Shown: positions 35,051-41,291 of the stretch, piece by piece | Position numbering within the stretch: the first letter of the stretch is position 1 | Layout of the letters: each line of letters starts with the position of its first letter | Virus record (IMG/VR): IMGVR_UViG_3300003937_000005 | Span: 1 to 48,313 of that record | Length of the DNA: 48,313 nucleotides | Direction: 5' to 3' (one strand) | DNA from: a virus | Position numbers and translations under genes: made by a program | The notes under the pieces: generated by a model | The model's input: the letters and a program-made list of their open reading frames with translations, nothing else | What the model was told of the DNA's origin: nothing | Database searches by the model: none

Positions 35051-36281
35051 TTTTAATTTTCTCTATTATATCACTTGTAGAATGTCCTTCTATTCTTGAA
35101 AAAATTTTAACTTCTGCAAGTTCATTTCCTATTACTGTTTCTACAGTCCAATCACCACCTTTTACTATAATATCTGGCATAATTTCTTGCATAAGATTGT
35201 GTGGATTATCTTCTTCAAAAACTTTAACTTCATCTACCCACGGTAACATCATTAATTGTTTAATTCTTTTATCAACATCATTAATAGGTCTATCAGGACC
35301 TTTTATTTTTTTAACACTAGCATCACTATTAATTCCAACAATTAATTTTTTACCTAAACTTTTTGCATATTTTAATAACTCTAAATGACCTATATGTAAA
35401 ATATCAAATACTCCATTAGTAAAAATAACTCCTTTTTGTAAATCATTTAAAGTAACAGGAACAACACCACGTTGTTCTACATTTCTAGCTGATGCCATAC
35501 ACGCCAATTTACAACATTCAAATATATTAATATCTTTGGATATACCATAAGCTAATACACTTAAAAATGTATCTCCTGCGCCTGTAACATCAGCAACATC
35601 TTTTGCTTTTTCTTTTAATAATTGATATTCACCTGTAGTAGATAATACATGAGCACCATTACTACCATCTGTAACTATTAACCATGTCCATTGATGATCT
35701 CGCATAAATTTAAGAGCATCACTAATTGAAAATACACCATTCCATTCTTTGTATTCTTTCATATTAGGTTTAACAATATAGGCACCATCATAGGTATCTG
35801 CACTTTGTTTTGGATCTATTATTACATATTTTGTTTTTTCTAATAATTTAGATATTGTATCTTTTTTAATAACACCTTTACTATAATCACTAACAATTAC
35901 TATATCATTTTCATTACAATCAACGGTAATTTCATTAGAATAGTTTTCTTCTTTATCTAATCTTAAAACGTGTTTACCACCTTGACCTATTATTCTTGTT
36001 TTAGTAGTTGTAATAGAATGGTTATAATTTAATTTAGGATGTATATCTTTATTCAAAAATAATTTTATTAATTTTTTACCTGCTTCATCTTGCCCTACTG
36101 CACCATATAATTCGCAAGGTACTTTTAAATTTGCAATATTAACTGCAACATTTCCAGCACCACCTATACTATATCTTTTATTATGTTCTTTTAAAACTAA
36201 TACAGGACCTTCAGGTGAAACTCTGTTAGCTTGACCTTCTATCCATACATCTAGCATAATATCGCCTATTATTTTAATCAT
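35040..36281 (-). CDS. hldE: bifunctional heptose-7-phosphate kinase / heptose-1-phosphate adenylyltransferase
   Basis: 413 aa against 477 in E. coli HldE; the N-terminal lead and the inter-domain linker are shorter. The ribokinase-type domain (~1-270) shows GDIMLDVW, the GGAGNVAVNIA sugar-site block (40-50) and the VTGAGDTF anion hole (232-239, catalytic D237). The nucleotidyltransferase domain (~284-413) shows FTNGVFDILHIGHLELL with HxGH at 296-299, and IVKGGDW. Both activities look intact. The product would be ADP-D-glycero-D-manno-heptose, the substrate of HldD. The phosphatase GmhB and isomerase GmhA are not in the window and may come from the host. It overlaps the Nudix stop by four bases (ATGA). 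Confidence 0.9.
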   Translation of the reverse strand: MIKIIGDIMLDVWIEGQANRVSPEGPVLVLKEHNKRYSIGGAGNVAVNIANLKVPCELYGAVGQDEAGKKLIKLFLNKDIHPKLNYNHSITTTKTRIIGQGGKHVLRLDKEENYSNEITVDCNENDIVIVSDYSKGVIKKDTISKLLEKTKYVIIDPKQSADTYDGAYIVKPNMKEYKEWNGVFSISDALKFMRDHQWTWLIVTDGSNGAHVLSTTGEYQLLKEKAKDVADVTGAGDTFLSVLAYGISKDINIFECCKLACMASARNVEQRGVVPVTLNDLQKGVIFTNGVFDILHIGHLELLKYAKSLGKKLIVGINSDASVKKIKGPDRPINDVDKRIKQLMMLPWVDEVKVFEEDNPHNLMQEIMPDIIVKGGDWTVETVIGNELAEVKIFSRIEGHSTSDIIEKIKNER

Positions 36282-36712
36282 GTTATAAATTTAATCATTT
36301 TAAAAACTGTTTCTAATTTTGTTTGATTAGTTTTATTTTGTAGTGTTTTTCTTAATCCTTGGTGCAAAGGTTTAGGCCATCTACCAAAAGTTACCCAAGA
36401 ATAACCATCATGTTCTTGATTTAATTTAGGTATAAATTCATTTTTAACTAAACAGAGATATGTGTGATATAAGAAATTTTCATCATTACTGATAAAAGTT
36501 TCCATAGGAATTGTTTTAATAATTTTTTGATCGCCTATTTCTTCTTTAATTTCTCTTTTCAAACCTTCCCACGCATTAGAATCAGTAGTAGTTGTTCCAC
36601 CAACTAAACCCCATACGTGATTTTGTTTACTTTGTGTTCTATGTAATAATAAAAAACGTTGGGTGTCTAAAGTATAGAAAAGTGCTCCGCAACCAATTAT
36701 TCTCTGGGTCAT
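36278..36712 (-). CDS. Nudix hydrolase
   Basis: 144 aa with a Nudix box at residues 39-60: G39-x5-S45-x7-R53-E54-I-K-E57-E58-I-G60. The core REUxEExG is intact, so the Mg-binding glutamates are present, but the first Glu of the canonical box is Ser. Nudix enzymes cleave nucleoside diphosphates linked to another group; GDP-mannose or other sugar nucleotides, or nucleotide clean-up, are possible here. It directly precedes hldE with ATGA overlap and follows gp15 by 13 bases, so it is part of the same operon. The substrate cannot be told from the sequence. Confidence 0.8.
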   Translation of the reverse strand: MTQRIIGCGALFYTLDTQRFLLLHRTQSKQNHVWGLVGGTTTTDSNAWEGLKREIKEEIGDQKIIKTIPMETFISNDENFLYHTYLCLVKNEFIPKLNQEHDGYSWVTFGRWPKPLHQGLRKTLQNKTNQTKLETVFKMIKFIT

Positions 36713-36725
36713 GTAAATAATTATC

Positions 36726-38186
36726 TTAAAGAGAGATGTTCCAGGTTCCTTTACGATATTCGCCTTCGAAACTTAATAACCAATTTATACCATCCCATTT
36801 ATATTGAATACCTGTGTTGAGATTGGTAATATAGGTAGGTGAAAATGCTGTAGAATCGTCTAAATTATTAGCACTTGCATTAAAAATTATTGTCCAATCT
36901 GTTCCATTCCATTCTATAATATCATTAGCTTGAGCTATCAAGTCTCCTGCACCACCTTTCCATGCATCTGGTCCGTCTGTATTTTCTGTATCGCCTATAG
37001 GTCCTAATAACAATAATCTTTGACCTGCTACTTTTGTAGTTGATGGATTATAAGAAATAGGATCTATTACAAAATCTACTGTACCTCTTGCATCTGCATA
37101 GCCTTGAATAACGGAATCAGTAGGAATAGAATCCGTGTCCCAATTTATAATTAATTGATTTTCATTTAAAGTGTTTACTGCAAACGTTCCAGTAATTCTT
37201 GTACTAACATCTTTTCTATTCAGATATATTGTACTAATTCCTGCTTGGTAACTTCCTGGTAATCTTTCTAATAAAGAATTCCAATTCATATTTCCAACAA
37301 CACCTTTTTGTATTATTTGTGCAATATTATTCATTACAAGTATATCATATTGAATACCTGTAGTTCCTACAACACTATCAACATCTGCTTTGAAAGTTTC
37401 ACTAGTATCAATTGTTCCATCTGCTGTTTTAACAATGTCTGCTTTAATACTTTTAGAATAATCGTCTTGATATGCTTGTAATTCAGGCATAGACTGACTA
37501 AGGTCAATGTTACCTGTTTTTTCATTATATATACTAGTAATAATTTGTGTTACTACTCCTAATTTTTTAACCTTAGTTGGAGGACTTATCCAAATAGGCG
37601 TTGTAAATCCTAAAGTAGCTACATCTATTTCACTCTCTGTTCCAGTTGGAATTGTTCTTCCACTAAAAATAACACTTGTTAAATCTACTACACTTAAACT
37701 AGTCCAATCAACATAATTGTCTGTAGTTTGTATTTCTAAACTTGGATTGAACAACATCATAACTTGTTCTAAAATTTGTAATTTTTGTTCTGTGTTTGTA
37801 GACCATATATCACAACTTACTCCTAATGTATAAGGTGTAGGCATTAAACGTTCTACTGTATAATTTTGTCCTTGTGTATTTAGGTATTCTTTTCCTGCTT
37901 CATCATATTGTCTTTCTCTTACATGAATTTTACTAATATAAGTAGCATCTGCTAATCTATCTCTAGCCATTTCTAAATTAGTAATGTATATTGCCATTCT
38001 TGGAGCTGATGGAATTTTATTTTCTGAATTATCTCTAATAATATGAGCAACTTGTCTAGTCATATCACCGTACATAACAGGTATTTGTCTTAAAACACCA
38101 TCGCCATCTTTATAGCTAAAATTACTCATTAGTCTAATAATTTGAGTTATGTATCGTCTAATTTGTCCGTCGTAAAAAAATTGCAT
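36726..38186 (-). CDS. gp15: gp15-like tail completion / sheath terminator protein
   Basis: 486 aa; T4 gp15 has 272. The N-terminal ~230 residues match the gp15 pattern: FFYDGQIRRYITQIIRLMSN at the start, the RQIPVMYGDMTRQ segment, MPTPYTLGVSCDIWS, QILEQVMMLFNP, and a TTPIWISPPTK strand. In T4, gp15 forms the ring that ends the tail and locks the last sheath ring to the neck. The C-terminal ~230 residues are an extension with repeated chip-like blocks (GGAGDLIAQANDIIEWNG, IQYKWDGINW) of the kind displayed on marine phage surface proteins. The start overlaps the TAA of the 52-aa gene (TAATG). It lies opposite to gp13, unlike the T4 order. Confidence 0.75.
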   Translation of the reverse strand: MQFFYDGQIRRYITQIIRLMSNFSYKDGDGVLRQIPVMYGDMTRQVAHIIRDNSENKIPSAPRMAIYITNLEMARDRLADATYISKIHVRERQYDEAGKEYLNTQGQNYTVERLMPTPYTLGVSCDIWSTNTEQKLQILEQVMMLFNPSLEIQTTDNYVDWTSLSVVDLTSVIFSGRTIPTGTESEIDVATLGFTTPIWISPPTKVKKLGVVTQIITSIYNEKTGNIDLSQSMPELQAYQDDYSKSIKADIVKTADGTIDTSETFKADVDSVVGTTGIQYDILVMNNIAQIIQKGVVGNMNWNSLLERLPGSYQAGISTIYLNRKDVSTRITGTFAVNTLNENQLIINWDTDSIPTDSVIQGYADARGTVDFVIDPISYNPSTTKVAGQRLLLLGPIGDTENTDGPDAWKGGAGDLIAQANDIIEWNGTDWTIIFNASANNLDDSTAFSPTYITNLNTGIQYKWDGINWLLSFEGEYRKGTWNISL

Positions 38187-38344
38187 TATTTCTTCTCTGT
38201 TTTTTCTAGTTTAGATGGATAATTTTTTTTCACTGGCTCATAAAAAGTTCTAACTTTACCCATCCAATTTCGAGTAACTTTTTTAAGTCCTACTGCTTTT
38301 TCTGTACCAGGTATAGGTATTCCAAAAAATTCTTTAATTCTCAT
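38186..38344 (-). CDS. 52-aa basic protein between gp14 and gp15
   Basis: ATG at 38344 to TAA at 38186. The product begins MRIKEFFGIPIPGTEKAVG, continues with RNWMGKVRTFYEPVKKNYP and ends KLEKTEKK. It is strongly basic with no membrane segment. TAATG overlaps join it to the stop of gp14 upstream and to the start of gp15 downstream, so translation of all three is probably linked. That arrangement argues that it is a real gene. It could be a small neck or tail-completion factor; I do not recognise a family. Confidence 0.6.
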   Translation of the reverse strand: MRIKEFFGIPIPGTEKAVGLKKVTRNWMGKVRTFYEPVKKNYPSKLEKTEKK

Positions 38345-39501
38345 TAACCATCCGCCTTAGGTTTAAGTGCTTTAGATAAACTTTGTCTTTCAGTTACATC
38401 TTTTCCACCTATTGTATTAGTTGCTGTATTATTAACAAAACCAGTTTTCATAGTATTTCTTGTATCTGTATTTGTTAATGTCATACGTAATGAATCTTCC
38501 ATTTTAACCCATCTAGCACCATCAAATCTAAATAATCTATTTGGTAAAAAGTCTGTTCTTAAATAATAGTCACCATTAATAGATCCTAATGGGAAAGTAA
38601 TTCCATGACCAAACACTTCTCCGTTAGGTGCAAGTCCATCACCTATTAAGTATCCATCATATCCTTCTCTTTCAGGTGTTTGTTGTACTCTATCTGCTAA
38701 TTCATTTTGTGTACTAGCATCTAGTGTATTTGTATCTGTTGTAACAAGTTCTGTTCTTCCTTGTTTATCTACTTGTAATGTATATAAATGGCTAGTTTCG
38801 TATCCGCTTTTTTTAGTATCTGCTTCTGCTTGAGCAACAACGGCAGTATTAATTTGCATTTCTGCTTCATAAGTGGATAATACATCTCTTAATGTTTGAC
38901 TAGATCCTTCTTCTGCAGGTAAATCTAGTATACCTTTAAATTCTTGACTGTCTACTATTTGTTTTAATTTTACTCTATATAAATGAGGATACCACGATAC
39001 ACTAAATCCTTCTGCCGCCCTACTTATATCTTCTACTACATAGTATCTTTTTAACGCTAAATTAAAATCATTAAGAGCGTGTTCATCTTTAAGATGTGGT
39101 AATTCGAATACATCTCCTGGCATGACTTTTCTACCTAAAGTTTCTACAGATGTAGATATAGGAATAGTCATAAACAACGTATCATTTTGTAAAAATAATC
39201 CAAATTGACTCATATCAAAGTCAATATCTTGTACGTTGTAAATGCCTCTTAATTGATAAATGCTAGAATCATATTTTCTATCCCTATTTTCAAGGAATAA
39301 CATATCTTGAATATTTGTTTCTTTAACAGCATCATACCTTGGTTGGCTAGATGTTGCGTCTGCTTCTTCAGGATTCTTAGGACCAAGGTATTTGTGTACA
39401 AATACGTCAGTACCTCCCACGGTAAACATCTCATTAACCGTCCTATCTAGAAACGCATAGTCATGACCCTTCTCTGGTTTATATAGACTTATTCTTGGCA
39501 T
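38344..39501 (-). CDS. gp14: gp14-like neck protein
   Basis: 385 aa; T4 gp14 has 256. It begins MPRISLYKPEKGHDYAFLDR and shows MFTVGGTDVFVHKYLGP, DMLFLENRDRKYD and IYNVQDIDFDMSQFGLFLQND, then GDVFELPHL and RYYVVEDISRA with SWYPHLYRVKLK. This fits gp14 of T4-like phages, which binds gp13 to complete the head-tail connector. The C-terminal half (coiled or low-complexity, with GYLIGDGLAPNGEVFGHG) is an extension. There is no ribosome site before the ATG. A late promoter box lies six bases upstream, so the mRNA may begin at or next to the start codon. It heads the minus-strand operon that also carries the heptose genes. Confidence 0.75.
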   Translation of the reverse strand: MPRISLYKPEKGHDYAFLDRTVNEMFTVGGTDVFVHKYLGPKNPEEADATSSQPRYDAVKETNIQDMLFLENRDRKYDSSIYQLRGIYNVQDIDFDMSQFGLFLQNDTLFMTIPISTSVETLGRKVMPGDVFELPHLKDEHALNDFNLALKRYYVVEDISRAAEGFSVSWYPHLYRVKLKQIVDSQEFKGILDLPAEEGSSQTLRDVLSTYEAEMQINTAVVAQAEADTKKSGYETSHLYTLQVDKQGRTELVTTDTNTLDASTQNELADRVQQTPEREGYDGYLIGDGLAPNGEVFGHGITFPLGSINGDYYLRTDFLPNRLFRFDGARWVKMEDSLRMTLTNTDTRNTMKTGFVNNTATNTIGGKDVTERQSLSKALKPKADG

Positions 39502-39507
39502 ATGTTA

Positions 39508-39515
39508 TATTTATT
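39508..39515 (-). promoter_or_regulatory. T4-type late promoter box AATAAATA, minus strand
   Basis: AATAAATA read on the minus strand ends six bases before the gp14 ATG (39501). With T4 geometry (box about -13 to -6), transcription would start at the ATG. It is paired back to back with the plus-strand box at 39531. Confidence 0.5.
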
Positions 39516-39530
39516 CATAGGCAGGTACTT

Positions 39531-39538
39531 GATAAATA
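39531..39538 (+). promoter_or_regulatory. T4-type late promoter box GATAAATA
   Basis: One mismatch from TATAAATA, 18 bases before the gp13 ATG (39557), with AGAGAAG as a ribosome site. Confidence 0.55.
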
Positions 39539-39556
39539 TCTATAGAGAAGTATTAT

Positions 39557-40315
39557 ATGGCAGATTTAGCTACACAAAAACAGGAAATCTTTGACTACGT
39601 ATACAATATGCTAGGTGGTGGCATGGTAGAAGTAGAGCTAGATCCACCACATTATGAAACAGCTTTACAAGATTCTCTTGATAGATTTAGACAAAGATCC
39701 GACAATTCAGTAGAAGAAAGCTATATGTTTCTCCCTACTGTAATAGACCAAAACGCATATACTTTAGGGCAAGAAGTAATAGAAGTTAAAAAGATATACA
39801 GACGATCAATTGGTTCTAGAACAGGCGGTGGAGACGGTGGTACATTATTTGAACCATTTAATTTAGCATATACAAATACCTACTTACTAGCAAGTACAAA
39901 TATGGGTGGGTTATCAACTTATAACTTGTTTACACAATATCAAGAACTTGTAGGAAGAATGTTTGGTAGCTTTATTGAATTTAAATGGAATACTACTACT
40001 AAAGAATTAACATTACTACAAAGACCTAGAGCAGAAGAAGAAATTCTATTATATTGCTACAATTATAGACCAGCTACAGAATTATTAAGAGATTATCTTG
40101 CTAAAGAATGGCTTAAAAGATATACTCTAGCATTATGCAAAATGGCGCTAGGACAAGCAAGATCTAAATTTACCACAATTGCAGGCCCACAAGGTGGAGC
40201 CGCTTTAAATGGTACGGCACTAATCGCAGAAGGACAATCCGAAATAGAAAAACTTGACGAAGAACTTAAATTACAAGTTGCTGGCGGTCAAGGATATCAC
40301 TTCACAATTGGTTAA
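39557..40315 (+). CDS. gp13: gp13-like neck protein
   Basis: 252 aa; T4 gp13 has 309. Conserved blocks are FDYVYNMLGGGMVEVELDP (residues ~12-30), RFRQRSDNSVEESYMFLP, NAYTLGQEVIEVKKIYRR, LAYTNTYLL, QYQELVGRMFGSFIEFKWN, LLYCYNYRP, TIAGPQGGAALNG and IEKLDEELKLQV. In T4, gp13 attaches to the portal and together with gp14 forms the neck. It is convergent to nothing and divergent from gp14, sharing a 55-base region with two opposed late promoters. Length and motifs are normal. Confidence 0.85.
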   Translation: MADLATQKQEIFDYVYNMLGGGMVEVELDPPHYETALQDSLDRFRQRSDNSVEESYMFLPTVIDQNAYTLGQEVIEVKKIYRRSIGSRTGGGDGGTLFEPFNLAYTNTYLLASTNMGGLSTYNLFTQYQELVGRMFGSFIEFKWNTTTKELTLLQRPRAEEEILLYCYNYRPATELLRDYLAKEWLKRYTLALCKMALGQARSKFTTIAGPQGGAALNGTALIAEGQSEIEKLDEELKLQVAGGQGYHFTIG

Positions 40316-40324
40316 TAAAAACAT

Positions 40325-40353
40325 TTGACATTAGTACTATTATCCGTTATAGT
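40325..40353 (+). promoter_or_regulatory. host-type sigma70 promoter
   Basis: TTGACA (40325-40330), 17 bases, then TATAGT (40348-40353): a perfect -35, ideal spacing and a one-mismatch -10. The ATG of the kinase fragment (40360) lies six bases beyond the -10, at the expected transcription start, so the mRNA could be leaderless. This is the only early-type promoter I found among the late genes. Confidence 0.7.
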
Positions 40354-40359
40354 ATTAAA

Positions 40360-40554
40360 ATGATCATCGGTATTTGTGGATTAATGGGTAGTGGTAAAGA
40401 TACAATAGCTAACCATCTTATTCAAAAACATCAATTTAAAAAAATTTCATTCGCAGATAAATTAAAAGAATCTGTTGCTACAATGTTTGATTGGGATAGA
40501 ACTATGCTTGACGGTCAAACAGATGAAAGTAGACAATGGCGAGAATATGCGTGA
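40360..40554 (+). CDS. dNMP kinase (T4 gp1-like), N-terminal fragment
   Basis: 64 aa. It carries the P-loop G-L-M-G-S-G-K-D-T (residues 7-15), then HQFKKISFADKLKES, MFDWDRTML and DESRQWRE, a pattern I associate with marine phage deoxynucleoside monophosphate kinases. It ends abruptly at TGA. In full-length relatives the sequence after the WRE block continues for about 35 residues before a NNFYD-IWV block; here that block follows at once in another frame. T4 gp1 has 241 residues. The fragment lacks the substrate-binding C-terminal half and is probably inactive. It is read from a sigma70-type promoter. Confidence 0.65.
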   Translation: MIIGICGLMGSGKDTIANHLIQKHQFKKISFADKLKESVATMFDWDRTMLDGQTDESRQWREYA

Positions 40555-40873
40555 TAATTTTTATGACGGTATATGGGTTAGTATGACTAAAAAGAAAATT
40601 TTAGATAATCCTAATACTAACTGGGTTGTTCCTGATGTTAGATTTGAAAATGAAGTTAAAATGATTAAAAGTATTAGTGGTCAAGTATGGTGGGTAAAAA
40701 GAGGTGAATTACCTACATGGTTTAGAGTTTATCAAGACATAGGTGTTGAACCTAAAGACGTACATCCTAGTGAATGGTCTTGGGCAAAAGCTAATTTTGA
40801 TAAAATTTTAGACAATGATTCTACTGTAGATAATCTTAGAAATCAGGTACAAGATCACCTTGTTTCCATTTAA
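40547..40873 (+). CDS. dNMP kinase, C-terminal fragment in shifted frame
   Basis: 108 aa from ATG 40547, which overlaps the N-terminal fragment by eight bases; a TTG at 40475 in the same frame is less likely. It begins MRDNFYDGIWVSMTKKKI and contains WVVPDVRFENEVKMI, VWWVKRGELP, VHPSEWSW and the D-F-DKILDNDST end, all typical of the C-terminal half of these kinases. There is no P-loop and no ribosome site. The missing middle and change of frame point to an internal deletion. Its 3' end overlaps the opposing HNH gene by 38 bases. Confidence 0.6.
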   Translation: MRDNFYDGIWVSMTKKKILDNPNTNWVVPDVRFENEVKMIKSISGQVWWVKRGELPTWFRVYQDIGVEPKDVHPSEWSWAKANFDKILDNDSTVDNLRNQVQDHLVSI

Positions 40874-41177
40874 ATCCATGTTTGTGTAAAGTTCTTTGAC
40901 AGTTAGCACATACCGTTTTAAGGTTTTTAAAATTACAATTAGTTAAATGTCCGTCTATATGATAGACGTTAAACTGCTCTGATAGATCACTTTTATATCC
41001 ACATTTATCGCATTTTGCTTTCATACGATATCCTGCATTAAACCATTTAGGCATTCCATGACTTGTTCCGCCATACCTAATACAAGCCTCACATTTTTTT
41101 CTATAAAACGTTATATCCTTTTTATGATAGTTAATTGCACAAGGATTCTTACGACAATGGTTACATAAAGGTCTCAT
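40836..41177 (-). CDS. HNH endonuclease-like zinc-binding protein
   Basis: 113 aa. Zinc pairs are C5-x2-C8, C29-x2-C32, C56-x2-C59 and C90-x2-C93. The HNH core is YHIDGHLTN (H73, D75), NCNFKNLKTV (N85) and CANC. This suits a small free-standing HNH nuclease of the kind that spreads among phages. The usual His after the last Cys is Gln (CANCQ). It is antisense to the kinase fragment, overlapping its last 38 bases, and divergent from gp18. A nuclease homing into or next to the kinase gene could explain the kinase damage, but no direct evidence shows this. Confidence 0.65.
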   Translation of the reverse strand: MRPLCNHCRKNPCAINYHKKDITFYRKKCEACIRYGGTSHGMPKWFNAGYRMKAKCDKCGYKSDLSEQFNVYHIDGHLTNCNFKNLKTVCANCQRTLHKHGFKWKQGDLVPDF

Positions 41178-41247
41178 ATAACGTATTTACCTGCCCTTTT
41201 CAGACCCTTTTGTAGACTTAATTATAGCTTACATTTCTTTGATATAG

Positions 41248-41255
41248 TATAAATA
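41248..41255 (+). promoter_or_regulatory. perfect T4 late promoter box TATAAATA
   Basis: Exact match to the T4 late consensus, 36 bases before the gp18 ATG; GCAGGAGA precedes the start as a ribosome site. This is the only perfect box found and fits the high demand for sheath protein. Confidence 0.75.
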
Positions 41256-41291
41256 ACGTTAACAAAGGAATTATAAGCAGGAGATTATAAA

